This document shows, one piece after another, positions 49,629 to 61,150 of a stretch of DNA of 64,000 bases. The stretch is taken from the NCBI RefSeq assembly GCF_018991925.1, contig NW_024720711.1:6868365-6932364 (forward strand). Reading direction: 5' to 3'. A program made the position numbers and the translations under genes. The notes beneath the pieces are model-generated. The model was not told where the DNA came from and ran no database searches. It was given only the letters and a program-made list of their open reading frames with translations. The stretch is from Homarus americanus. Taxonomy: Eukaryota; Arthropoda; Malacostraca; Decapoda; Nephropidae. How positions within the stretch are numbered: position 1 is the first letter of the stretch; each line of letters begins with the position of its first letter.

Positions 49629-49656
49629 GTGTGTGTGTGTTTGTGTGTGTGTGTGT
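49629..49656. repeat. (GT)n microsatellite
   Basis: GT repeats with one TTG interruption directly after the (TAG)n. Confidence 0.9.
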
Positions 49657-49983
49657 TGGGTGGTGGGACTAAGTAGTGATATTAACCATGTTATATTAAC
49701 CTAATTTCTTGAGTTAATGTCCAATAAATTAACATGTTAGTTATATCTGAAAACGTATCAACTCATATCGTCCATGATCCTCTGCTCTCAGACCTTATAC
49801 GGTATGTGGAACACGATCGGATCCTTCTTGAATTCTTTTGTCCACAAGACGTTCATTCACGAAATCAACGTCGGCAGCTCAGCAAAGACTTATTCTTGAC
49901 GATACAGATCAATATATATCTTAAAAATGGTCTTAAACTTATCTTAGAAAACAAGCGCCCAACTTTCATCACCCAGAGAGGAT

Positions 49984-50220
49984 TTAGCGTTCATGGGAAG
50001 GCAATCGGATGGCTTTGATTGGCTCGTGTATCTGAGAGCGGTGGCGGTGGTAAGGCGATCGGATCCGTCGTGTCGTCTTTTGTTCGCCTATTACTGCCTC
50101 GGCGTCTATTGTGCCAACATGGCGGCGTGCGCACCGGGCGAAAGTGGATATTATTAACGACGGGAAAGCCGAGATCTGATCCCTTGTAAGGGTTTCTGAT
50201 CCCCCTGCCATGATTCTCGT
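49984..50220. promoter_or_regulatory. GC/CpG-rich promoter-like patch with YY1-type motif
   Basis: A local rise in CpG (GGCGATCGG, CCTCGGCGTC, GCGTGCGCACCGGGCG) inside AT-rich DNA. It contains a CCAACATGGCGGCG motif (50114-50127) and GATTGG at 50018. AAnATGGCGGC is the YY1/Pho consensus often found at transcription starts. No coding exon could be linked: the plus frame from this ATG stops after 12 codons. Confidence 0.3.
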
Positions 50221-50760
50221 TTCTTAAATATATTACACAATTAATTAATGTTTACAGGTGGACGTTTAAAAGGATCATCCCCTTGTTTTTCTTTTATAAA
50301 TACTTGTAGAGACAAGAGTGGGAGAAGGCAGCAACGCAACAAGTAAACCCGGGCGTGTGTGAATCAATGGTCATATGTTAATGTAAGGCGCGGCGCACGA
50401 AACTCACAACATCACTCTAATTCAATTCCTCCCTCACGCAATAACCCCCCCCACCCCCCTCACGCAATATCCCCCCCTATCGCCCCATCTTTTCTCACAC
50501 ACACACACACACACGCAGTATCTGTTAGTCCTTGTGAATGTTTCCTCTTGGTGAAAAATGCTTTAGTTTAGTGAGCAGGAGGAGGAGAAAGAGGAAGAAC
50601 ATGAGGAAGAGGAGGAGGACGGCGAGCAGACGGCCCCCCCTAGTGAGGTAAGGCCGGGTCCTCTCCGTCACCAGGCTGTTGGACTCTTGCATGAGACCCA
50701 CACGTTAATCTGGAAAGACTATTCTTACATCGAGGGCACGAAGAGCCTCACGCAACCCTG
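50221..50760. other. Unique DNA, nothing recognised
   Basis: Contains C-runs and (CA)n at 50447-50516 and a GGA-rich patch at 50575-50625. No gene was recognised. Confidence 0.5.
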
Positions 50761-50850
50761 GTGGTGGTGGTGGTGGTAGTGGGTGGTGGTAGTGGGTGGG
50801 TGGTGGTGGTGGGTGGGTGGTGGTAGTCGGTGGGTGGTGGTAGTCCGGTT
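50761..50850. repeat. (GGT)n / GTGGGTGGTGG repeat
   Basis: GGT triplets grading into GGTGGGTGGTGGTAGT units. A short (GA)n follows at 50952-50975. Confidence 0.85.
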
Positions 50851-51179
50851 CGGGGGTTTTAGTCGGGGTTTTACTAGTGTTAGTAATGATAATGGAAGTA
50901 ATGAAAGTCGATAAAAAATGAAGAATAAAAGGAGTTCCTTGAGAGCAGAGAAGAGAGAGAGAGAGAGAGAGAGAGGAGACAAGGGCCGGCCAGCGGACCC
51001 TAAGTTCCCAGCACGCGGTAATAAAGGCCCCAATATCGTCCATAGCCACGAAGAAATCGACTTAAAACACACTCTTCATCCTCCACCAACCGTGTATTTT
51101 GTTAACTCTGACGTCATCTAATATTTCACTATTATCCCCCTTGAGTCTTGGCAGTAAGAGTACGCGTACTTAAGAAGTT

Positions 51180-51440
51180 ATTGTGATTGGCTACTGGCTT
51201 CGGTGAATAATCTTCCAGAAAGACCTGTGATTGGCTACTGGTTTCGACCCATAATCTTCAACAAAGACCTGTGATTGGCTACTGGTTTCGACCCATAATC
51301 TTCAACAAAGACCTGTGATTGGCTACTGGTTTCGGTCCATAATCTTCAACAAAGGCCTGTGATTCGCTACTAGTTTCAGACAATCGCTTCAGTCCATAAT
51401 CTTTAAAGAGAAGATTAAGATTGGCCACTCGTTTCAGTCC
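51180..51440. repeat. 44-bp tandem repeat with CCAAT-type box
   Basis: Four copies of a 44-bp unit starting GTGATTGGCTACTGGTTTCG plus a degraded fifth and sixth. Two central copies are identical. Every unit carries GATTGG, the inverted CCAAT box, at the same place. Confidence 0.9.
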
Positions 51441-51985
51441 ATGATTGGGTCCAGTGGGTCGAGTTGTTGAGGGGCGGATGTGGGAGCTATATATAAAAAA
51501 AAAAAACACCTGACACTTGGCGATTGCTTGTCACAATATGGCGGTGAGAGGCGGTTCTATTTTCGTTTACTTTGCGGTAAATTGCGGTTACGGTCTGGTG
51601 TAAATGACAGCACGAATCTGCAAGAGGCGTGGCTGGTTTGTCTTGCGGTTCAGTCTGTATCACCTCGCACTTACGAGAAACAGATTCTTGATAATGACGA
51701 TGATAATTGTGGATAACAGGAAGGTAATATTGGAAGGACCAGATTAATAGTCTGTAGCCATGAGGGTTCCATAATAGTTACCGCATCCTGGCGATTTAGC
51801 ACAAGGGGTCTGATGTTTGAAGAATGGTACTATTCCTCCCTTTCTCAATTACCTCCTTACCCCTTTCCTTCTCCTTTCTCTTTTCCTTCCTCTTCCGTTT
51901 CTTGATTGTCCCCGTCCCTTCTATCTCCCTTTTTCCCCTTCCAACTCTTCACCTATCGAGGGGGAGAGGAGTGTGAGGAAGAGAG
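51441..51985. other. Unique DNA with YY1-type motif
   Basis: AATATGGCGG lies at 51535-51544. Pyrimidine-rich at 51835-51950. No gene was supported. Confidence 0.5.
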
Positions 51986-52351
51986 GAGGAGGAGGAGGAG
52001 GAGGAGGAAGAAGAAGAATAAGAAGCAAGAGGAACAGCTGAGATAATGGAATGAATTAAAATAAAATCCTTCGTTGGTTAGGTTAGGTTAGGTTAAGTTA
52101 GGTTAGGTTAGGTTAAATGGACAACCTCCGGCCTTCACCACAGTCATAACCACTGCCACCACATCCCAATCAGCCACACTCACTTACCACAACGTTTAGC
52201 CACAACGAACCCACCTCACCACAAACACACGACCACCTCCCTCTCTCTCCTACCAACAATATATTGCTCATCTAACCCACTAACACCATCTCTCGTGTCT
52301 GTCAATTCGTCTGTCTGAATGGCTGTCTGTCTGTCTGTCTGTCTGTCTGTG
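51986..52351. repeat. (GGA)n, TTAGG array and (GTCT)n
   Basis: (GGA)n at 51986-52012, interstitial (GGTTA)n at 52075-52116 with one AAGTT variant, and (GTCT)n at 52325-52352, separated by unique DNA. Confidence 0.85.
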
Positions 52352-52434
52352 TCCTTTTTTCTTCCCCATGTCTTCAGCACCCGACATTGACGTCCATCAT
52401 AAGCGTCAAAGAGTCGGCATTCCAAGACGATTCT

Positions 52435-52800
52435 CTTGTCCTCCCCCTCCTCCTACTCCTCATCCCCTTCTCCCTCTCCTCCTCCTAGCCACCCCTAGCG
52501 ATCTCCTCGTCACTATCATTACTACCACTACTACTACTACTACTACTACTATCACTACAACCACCATTACAACTACTACCATCAACATCCCACCCCCCTC
52601 CCCTAACATCATTAGTACCACATCACCACCAACAACCTCGCCATCATTATTACCAACTAATACTACCACCACCACCAACAAAACAACATCACCACCACCA
52701 CCACTACCACCACCACCACCACCACCAACAAAACAACATCACCACCACCACCACTACCACTACCACCACCATCCAGGGCAGCAGCAGCAGCAGAGGCAGC
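52435..52800. repeat. CTC, ACT and ACC triplet-rich tract
   Basis: CTC-rich then (ACT)n at 52523-52560, mixed ACC/AAC triplets, with an internal repeat of ACCAACAAAACAACATCACC near 52674 and 52726, ending in a short CAG run. Confidence 0.85.
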
Positions 52801-52805
52801 CTGAA

Positions 52806-52965
52806 GACTATTAATGGGGCCCCTTAATTATAACCATTCCAAGAGTGGTGTTGGGTTGCGGAGGGCGCGATGCCTTGCAATTGCTGGGTTGACATTTTGA
52901 TATGCCCTTTGTAAGTGCTCAAATTTCGCATAGACAACTTGCATAAGAGGCTTGAGGAAACGACG
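52806..52965. promoter_or_regulatory. Complex AT-balanced block, candidate conserved element
   Basis: Repeat-free 160 bp between simple repeats, with GGGGCCCCTTAATTATAAC and TGCAATTGC, TTTGATATGCCC. It includes homeodomain-type TTAATTA and a CAATTG E-box-like site. No coding frame. Inference only. Confidence 0.25.
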
Positions 52966-53304
52966 GCGGAAGGGGGGGGGGATGTGGTAGGAGGGGGGGA
53001 GTAAGGGTAGGGTGTAGAGGGAGGGATTAATGTGGGGCTGGAGAGGGGAGGGAGGTTTAAGGGGTGAGGAATTCCAGCTACTGATTATCTAACGATGGTG
53101 ATGGTCGTTGGGGGATAATTGTCTCCTATTGGTGGGTTCGTTGTGCTGTTGTATTGGATCGATTTGGGTTGTTGTTATTGTTGTTTGTTAAGGTGTTAAG
53201 GTGATTTATTTGAGTTTATTATTAACATTGATAGTCACGATAACAGTCAGACTATATGGTTGTTATATGCCTTTTTCTTTCATAAAATTTACCTATTCCT
53301 TGTG

Positions 53305-53307
<3 letters not shown>
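52966..53307. other. G-rich patch and T-rich unique DNA
   Basis: G-runs at 52970-53060, then GTT-rich DNA. No gene was recognised. Confidence 0.5.

Positions 53308-53349
<42 letters not shown>
53308..53349. repeat. (CT)n microsatellite
   Basis: Uninterrupted CT; a second (CT)n lies at 53664-53692 with unique pyrimidine-rich DNA between. Confidence 0.9.
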
Positions 53350-53351
<2 letters not shown>

Positions 53352-53661
53352 CTTCCTCACCCCTCTCTCTCACACACACGATACATCTTGATCTAGGTCC
53401 TGCCATGGTGGACAATCAACCAGCAAACAACAGGAAGTAAACTCAACTCGTGACCCTTGACCGTGTTAACCAATCAGTTCTACAGCAGTACCCCCTCCCT
53501 GAAACACTACACAATCACGTTTTCTTCCTCTCTACCTCTCCTGAGTTTGCAGCCTCCTTTTTTTCCATTTACTTTTTTTTTCTATTTTCCCTTTCATTCA
53601 CCCTTGGTTAGTTCCCCTCCTCAGTTCACAAGGAAGAAAGACAAGGACAAACAAGATGTGT

Positions 53662-53693
<32 letters not shown>

Positions 53694-53974
53694 AGTCCCG
53701 CCTACCTTGCCTGTCTTAGTGTACTGGCGCCTGGACCACATACCGTCCACTCAAGTATCAATGATGCCACTCTGATCAGGTCAGTTATTCGTTTTTTACT
53801 GAGTTTAACCCAATTCTTGTGATCTTCTGTTGGTTATTTTTACGTAGGAATGTGTGTGTTTTTTTGTTTTGTTTTTTTAGTTTTTTCCAACTATTGTTAA
53901 CTTCGGCAATAGGGTGTCTATTGTTGGTTATCTTAGGTTATTTGACAATGAAGGTTTGGTAATGTGTTGACGTA

Positions 53975-54265
53975 GTGTGTGTGTGTGTGTGTGTGTGGTG
54001 TGTGTGTGGTGTGTGTGTGTGGTGTGTGTGTGTGTGTGTTATTTCTCTCTCTAATCCTAATCCAACTTATCCTCAACCTCCTCCTCCTAATCCAACTCTC
54101 TCTTCCTCCTCCTCCTAATCCACTCCTTCCAACACCTCTTCTTCCTCCTCTTCCTAATCCAACCCCACCACCACCACCACCTCCTAATCCACCTCTCACC
54201 TCCATTCCCTCTACCACCTCTTCCTCCTTCTCCTAATCCACCCCTTCCTCCTCCTCCTCCTCCTC
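53975..54265. repeat. Interrupted (GT)n and CTCCTCCTAATCCA minisatellite
   Basis: (GT)n with GTGGTG interruptions to 54039, then about eight copies of a CTCCTCCTAATCCAA(C/T) unit of 18-30 bp. Confidence 0.85.
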
Positions 54266-54540
54266 TATCGTCATCTTCACTTGCGTCAATTAAGAGTCAA
54301 CATCAGCCAGCAGAGAAGGAGGCGGTTGCTTCACATGACTCATAACCCTTGCCTCCTCTCCTATTTATTTTTTTGGTATCTCTCTGTCTCTCACACTCTT
54401 AATTCTCTCACTCTCTCTCTCTCATATTCTCCCATTTCTCTCCGTTTATCTCCATCTTGCTATCAAACCTTCCTCGTCTTCCTCATCGGTGCAACAAGCA
54501 AGCAAGAAGCGGTTGCAAGGTGTAATTGCTTTCAACATAT

Positions 54541-54657
54541 GGTCCGCTAAGATGAGGGAGGGGTGGGGGGAGGGGGGAGAGGGAGAGGGTTAATGTTGAT
54601 GGGGGATGGGAGAGAAAGACGTTGGGAGATGAGGGGAAAAGGGGTGGAGAGAGAGAG

Positions 54658-54715
<58 letters not shown>

Positions 54716-55070
54716 AAATGAAAAGATAGATAGAAAAGAGAAAGGAAAGAAAAGAAAAGAGGGAAAAAAAGGAATAGGGCAATGAAGTGATGGAAGAGAG
54801 GAAAGGGACGCATAAGGGAAGACGTCAAATATGTAATAGAAGACGACAAGAACAGGGAAACGAAAGGGGAAGGAAAGGGGATGAAATGAGAGACAAAAGG
54901 AAGTGATGAAAGGAGAGAGAGAAAGTTGGAAACAGGAAAAGGTCAAGAAGGACGAAGAACAAGGAAGAAGAAGAAGCCAAAGTAAGGAAAGGGAAAGGAG
55001 AAGAGGGTCAGAAGAGATGAGGAAGAGCAAGGAATTTATAAAAAAAAGGAGAAGTTAAAGATTTCACAAA
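54541..55070. repeat. Polypurine block with (GA)n
   Basis: GA/GGGA-rich strand; perfect (GA)n at 54661-54714. It merges with the (GAA)n array. Confidence 0.85.
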
Positions 55071-55612
55071 GAAGAAGAAGAAGAAAGAAGAAGAAGAAGA
55101 AGAAGAAGAAGAAGAAGAAGAAGAAGAAGAAAGAAGAAGAAGAAGAAGAAGAAGAAGAAGAAGAAGGAAGAAGAAGAAGAAGAAGAAGAAGAAGAAGAAG
55201 AAGAAGAAGAAGAAGAAGAAGAAGAAGAAGAAGAAGAAGAAGAAGAAGAAGAAGAAGAAGAAGAAGAAGAAGAAGAAGAAGAAGAAGAAGAAGAAGAAGA
55301 AGAAGAAGAAGAAGAAGAAGAAGAAGAAGAAGAAGAAGAAGAAGAAGAAGAAGAAGAAGAAGAAGAAGAAGAAGAAGAAGAAGAAGAAGAAGAAGAAGAA
55401 GAAGAAGAAGAAGAAAAAAGAAGAAGAAGAAGAAGAAGAAGAAGAAAGAAGAAGAAGAAGAAGAAGAAGAAGAAGAAGAAGAAGAAGAAGAAGAAGAAGA
55501 AGAAGAAGAAGAAGAAGAAGAAGAAGAAGAAGAAGAAGAAGAAGAAGAAGAAGAAGAAGAAGAAGAAGAAGAAGAAGAAGAAGAATAGTTGAAGAAGAAG
55601 AAGAAGAAGAAG

Positions 55613-55642
<30 letters not shown>
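55071..55642. repeat. Very long (GAA)n array
   Basis: About 570 bp of GAA triplets with only a handful of one-base interruptions (for example near 55085, 55130, 55167, 55415 and 55585). On the minus strand it reads as poly-Phe/Leu/Ser up to 240 residues, which is not a gene. GAA/TTC tracts form intramolecular triplexes. Confidence 0.97.
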
Positions 55643-55643
<1 letters not shown>

Positions 55644-55671
55644 GATAAGAGAGATTATATGAGAAGATGAT

Positions 55672-55672
<1 letters not shown>

Positions 55673-55711
<39 letters not shown>
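55673..55711. repeat. (GT)n microsatellite
   Basis: About 39 bp of GT. Confidence 0.95.
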
Positions 55712-55712
<1 letters not shown>

Positions 55713-55770
55713 ACGAATCATCCACACAAGTCTTCAAACACTGTCTCGGCAGCAACACTAACTCACAATC

Positions 55771-56330
55771 ATTACCTCCTCCTCCTCCTCCTCCTCCTCC
55801 TCTTCTTCTTCTTCCTCTTCTTCTTCCTCCTCTTCTTCTTCCTCCCCTTCTTCTTCTTCCTCCTCTTCTTCTTCTTCTTCCTTCTCTTCCTATTCTTTTT
55901 CTTTTTCCTCTTTCTCTTCCTCAATATTTTTTTCATTCCTCTTTCTTCTTTCTTACACCTCCTCCTCCTCCTCCTCCTTCTCCTCTTCCTCCTTCTCCTC
56001 TTCCTCCTCCTCCTTCATCTTCTTGTGGCTCGTCTTTATATTCGGTCCCATTATCGTCATTATTAACTCCCACCATCTTCATCAACATTACCACTATCCA
56101 CTACCACAATTAAAACCACCACCACCACCACCACTTACCCTAAACAACCATAACCACAACTACCTCTACCAATTACTACTACACTTACCATAATCATCAT
56201 CAACCACCACTACCACAAACAACCATATACCACCACCACCACCACCAACACTACCAATACCACCATACCATCAACCACACCAACCATATATACCAACAAC
56301 AACAACCACCACTACCACCACTACCATCTT
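55771..56330. repeat. CTC/CTT and CCA/ACC triplet-rich tract
   Basis: CTC then TTC/CTT triplets to 56030, short unique DNA, then ACC/AAC-rich triplets at 56105-56325. The pyrimidine part is the opposite strand polarity to the (GAA)n array just upstream. Confidence 0.85.
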
Positions 56331-56998
56331 CACTTCGTCACGGTATAAAGATGAACTACCGAGGCTATGTAACAGGACGCTTCCAGATGATTTGTTGCAG
56401 AAGAGTGGGAGGTTAAGGGGGGGGGTGGAGGAGGGGGTGAGGGGAGGTTGAGGGGTAAGGGGTGAATGATGAGGGGGAGTTGATCGTCAGAGGGTAGGGT
56501 GAGGAGTGAGGGAAGGGTGAGGGGTGAGGGGAGAGAGGGAAGGGGGGAGGGGGTCGTTTATGGACCACCAACGTTGATGATCACATGGTCGAGTTTGCAT
56601 ATGTATGTATTTATGTGTATGTATGTATGTATGTGTGTGTGTGTGTATGTGTGTGAGTGTGTATTCACTTGTCACACACACACTTCAGAATTCCCAAACA
56701 GTCTATCATTATTTATAAAGGCCATAAACTATCTTCCTAGCTTACATTTAACATTCTCAAAGGTTCCTAAGACAGTCACCCCCACCACATAACTACAGTA
56801 AAGAGTATAATTACCACATCTCCAGTTACGAGGACAAAAATAAACTTAGGAAAATATTATAGAATTAGTAAATACATATGAGGGTTTTACCTAACCTATC
56901 AAGACAACGTATCTATAACAAGGAAGAGTCTCAGAGTAACATTGACGCCATCTTGAATGTTATACGGAAATATATCAGGACGCTTCTTCAAATGTCGC
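56331..56998. other. G-rich patch, GTAT repeats and unique DNA
   Basis: GGGGTGAGGGG repeats at 56415-56550, GTAT/(GT)n at 56602-56665, then unique AT-rich DNA. No gene was recognised. Confidence 0.55.
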
Positions 56999-57082
56999 GG
57001 TTGATTGTGGTGGGTTGGTTATCGTGGTTGATTGTGGTGGGTTGGTTGTCGTGGTTGATTGTGGTGGGTTGGTTGTCGCGGT
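56999..57082. repeat. 27-bp tandem repeat, three copies
   Basis: Three copies of a unit starting GGTTGATTGTGGTGGGTTGG; the first two differ from each other at one position. Confidence 0.9.
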
Positions 57083-57300
57083 TAAACTGATGCATGAATC
57101 ACGGAGGAATAGAGTAATCTTTCGCTGTTCTGTGTACGTATACATCAGCGCACATGTACACTAGCACGGTGTACACGAATATGAATGGTGCTTATATACA
57201 CCCATGTCTCATTGTACACATACACACACACACACACACACCTGCATACACTTGAACTGCCGGAACCGCTGGTAAGTGGGTGTTGTCCTTGTGTGTATGC

Positions 57301-58378
<1,078 letters not shown>

Positions 58379-58422
<44 letters not shown>

Positions 58423-58613
58423 CAGACAGACCCAGAACCGGATTATCAATAGATCGTAAGTTAAATAGAAAACCGTATCTTATGGGACACAAAGATGGAT
58501 GGCAGGGTGGTGGTGACGTACTGGTGTTAATACCTAAGTTATTTTCTTATTTGGATTTTAAAAGGAAAAATTGGACGTAAAAATCTTTGAGAATGGATCG
58601 AAAAAAAAGTGTG

Positions 58614-58656
<43 letters not shown>
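58379..58656. repeat. (CA)n and (CT)n microsatellites
   Basis: (CA)n at 58379-58421 and (CT)n at 58616-58656 with unique DNA between. Confidence 0.9.
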
Positions 58657-58659
<3 letters not shown>

Positions 58660-58739
58660 TGGTGGTTAATTAACACCTTAAGTATGTGATAAATACTTTT
58701 TTATTCATCAGTGAACCCAAGAAGGAGGCCATTTTAACA

Positions 58740-59215
58740 CGTTTCTTCCTTCCTTCCTTCCTTCCTTCCTCCCTTCCTCCCTTCCTTCTTTTCATATCCT
58801 TCTCTCTTTTCCCCTTCTCTCTTTTCCCCTTTTCTCTTCCTCATTTTTTCTACCTTTCTTCTTCTCTCTTTTCCCCTTCCCTCTCTTCTTCCCCTTTTCC
58901 TCTCCCTTGCCCCTGCACTACCCTATCCCACCCTCAACCCTCCCACTACACCCCCTTTTCTCCCTCTCTCCCTTCCACCACACCCCTTTTCTCCCTCTCT
59001 CCTTCCACCACACCTTTCTCCTCTCTCCTTCCACCACACCCCTTTTCCCTCCCTCTCTCCTTCCACCACCTTTTCTCCCTCTCTCCCTCCCCACTACACC
59101 CCTTTTTCTCCCCACTCCCCCTTCCACCACACCCCTTTTCTCCCTCTCTCCCTCCCACTACACCCCTTTTTCTCCCCACTCCCCCTTCATCGCCACTCCC
59201 CTCTGCGCATTCCTC
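58740..59215. repeat. CCTT tract and about 30-bp pyrimidine minisatellite
   Basis: (CCTT)n at 58745-58790, CCCCTTTTCTCT repeats, then about eight copies of a 27-37 bp unit TTCCACCACACCCCTTTTCT at 58945-59190. Confidence 0.85.
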
Positions 59216-59577
59216 CCCTTGTGATAATGGAGGATCTTAAGAGCATTTCGGCCCCTTTGCCTAATATCAAAAACACATGTGATGGGATAATGACTGTTAG
59301 CCCAAGTTTTCAGGCGAACGAATAGACTTGTTTTTTGTTGTCGGGATGTCGGGTAGATTAACTTATGGACCACCGACGATGATGGTGACGATGATGGTGG
59401 TGATGGTGGTGGTGATAGGGTGGTGGTGGTGATAGGGTAGTGGTGTGGGTGGTGATGGTGGTAATTTATGTGTTGAGAGGAGAGATGAGGGGATGGGGAG
59501 AGTTTCTGCAACATGGGTGAGACTTTGACTATAAAATATTTCAATTTCGTTGATATAATATTGTAATGCATCACTAA
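59216..59577. other. Unique DNA and GGTGAT triplet patch
   Basis: GGT/GAT triplets at 59375-59462. No gene was recognised. Confidence 0.55.
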
Positions 59578-59680
59578 TGGATAACAACAGATGGATAACA
59601 ATAGACGGATAACAACAAATGGATAACAACAGACGGATAACAACAGACGGACAACAACAGACGGATAAAAACAGGATAAA
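59578..59680. repeat. 14-bp tandem repeat (GGATAACAACAGAC)
   Basis: Seven copies of a 14-bp unit with single-base differences, the last shortened. Confidence 0.9.
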
Positions 59681-59789
59681 GGCCGATCACTGATGTTTGA
59701 GAGGCAGCAACCGACACCACCCTATATTATTATCCATGAAAGGTAATTTGGAGAGCTGTTTATCTATCACGATACACACAGACAGACAG

Positions 59790-59792
<3 letters not shown>

Positions 59793-59824
<32 letters not shown>
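59793..59824. repeat. (CA)n microsatellite
   Basis: CA repeats preceded by GACAGACAG. Confidence 0.9.
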
Positions 59825-59825
<1 letters not shown>

Positions 59826-59899
59826 CGTCTCCATCTTCAAGGTAATTACACCTTCCGTCTGGCCGGTAATACATCACGATACCTCCACTGTAGGGGGTG

Positions 59900-60260
59900 A
59901 CACCGTGCCTTATGTCAGATACCTCCCTGCACACGCCAGCCCGAGGGGAGGGGAGGAGGAGCGTGGAGGAGGGGCAGGGAGGAGGGGATAGGTGGAGACG
60001 GCAGCAACAATACCTTCACCCTCAGTACCCCCTCTCACACACACCTCATGAAGACCCTCTGTCCTCACAAAGACTCCATCAAGACCCTCTGACGGGGAGG
60101 ACGAGCCCAAGGGCCACAAAGACCTGCCAGGCGGAGCGACCACGCCCCTCCGTGACGTAACAAAACAGAGATCCCCGGACCCCTTGCTGGGGACGTCTGC
60201 CTGGGGTGTGGCCTTGCTCTGGGGCCTCGGGGGGAGCAGAGCAGGAGGGGTAGGGAAGAG
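59900..60260. other. GC-rich complex DNA, possible exon remnant
   Basis: Unusually GC-rich, repeat-poor DNA; a CATCAAGACCCTCTGACGG-type motif is partly duplicated (ACCCTCTG at 60053 and 60083). The plus frame at 60084-60272 reads SDGEDEPKGHKDLPGG onward, but I found no convincing splice borders and no domain. Not called as a gene. Confidence 0.35.
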
Positions 60261-60760
60261 GAGGAGGGAGTGAAGAAACACAGGGGAGTAGGGGAGGGAG
60301 TATCTCTAGCTGAGGGCGAAGAAAGGGGGAGAAGTAGGGAGATGCAGTGCAAGGGGGAATTTCTCTAGCTGGGGGCGAAGGAAAGGAAGGAGGGACGATG
60401 CAATGCACAAGAGGGGATATATCGTGTTGGGGAAGAATGGACACGAGGAGAGAAGGGAAGTGTGTGTGTGTGTGTGTAATGGGGGTGTTTAGAAGAGAAA
60501 GGGAAGGTGTTGGTAAAAATGGGGAGAATATGTGCATGATTAGGAGGATGGGGAAGGAGGGAAGGAGGGAAGGAGAGATGTAGGTCAGGTTGATATCTAG
60601 GTGGGGACGGTCGTGTGGAGAGAAGGGGAGGAGTAGTGAGGAGTGGTTGGGGAGGAGAGAGGGGGGGGGGGAAGGGAGAAGTATGCCGGTAAAATAATCT
60701 ATATGGGGATGATTTTATGGGGATGTTGGGGAGGATAAATGGGGAAGGAAGGAAAGTGAA
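60261..60760. repeat. G-rich polypurine tract
   Basis: GGGGAGGA/GGAAGGAGG-rich with a near-repeat of TCTCTAGCTG(A/G)GGGCGAAG at 60302 and 60361. The period is about 59 bp. Confidence 0.75.
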
Positions 60761-60904
60761 TAATGAATGAGACGTCGATTGTGAAAATGATGAATAATGT
60801 AAATAAGAAAATAATACCAATAATGCCAGCAACACAGGTCTCTCTCTCTCTCTCATTTCAAACTAATTGGGGAACGAAATATAATTAACATGTCTTTAAA
60901 TCTT

Positions 60905-61150
60905 CAACAACTGTCTTATGGGATTAAATTTCCTTCCTGTGAATAAATTTACCGAATATTTCCCCTCCTCTGGTTAATTTCCCTAATATTTCCCCTCTTT
61001 TTGTTAATTTCCCTAATATTTCTCCCTCCTGTGATTAATTTCCCTGGTATTGCCCCTTTAAATTTATATCCCTAATATTTCATTTCTTGTGTAGTTAGTT
61101 CTATAGAAAAAAATCCCCTCGTGTAGATAATTTCCCCTTGTATTTTTCCC
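60905..61150. repeat. Degenerate 30-bp repeat (TTAATTTCCCTAATATTTC)
   Basis: About six copies of TTAATTTCCCTAATATTTCC separated by pyrimidine-rich DNA. The period of about 30 bp drifts and copies decay to the right. Confidence 0.75.

Noticed and set aside
50116..50160. Short plus-strand start exon at ATGGCGGCG
   Set aside because: Frame stops after 12 codons and no good donor precedes the stop; kept only as promoter-like.
55008..55758. 240-codon minus frames of poly-Phe/Leu/Ser
   Set aside because: The (GAA)n array read in two frames; not a membrane protein gene.
60084..60272. Exon reading SDGEDEPKGHKDLPGG on the plus strand
   Set aside because: No convincing acceptor or donor and no domain; GC-rich DNA alone is insufficient.
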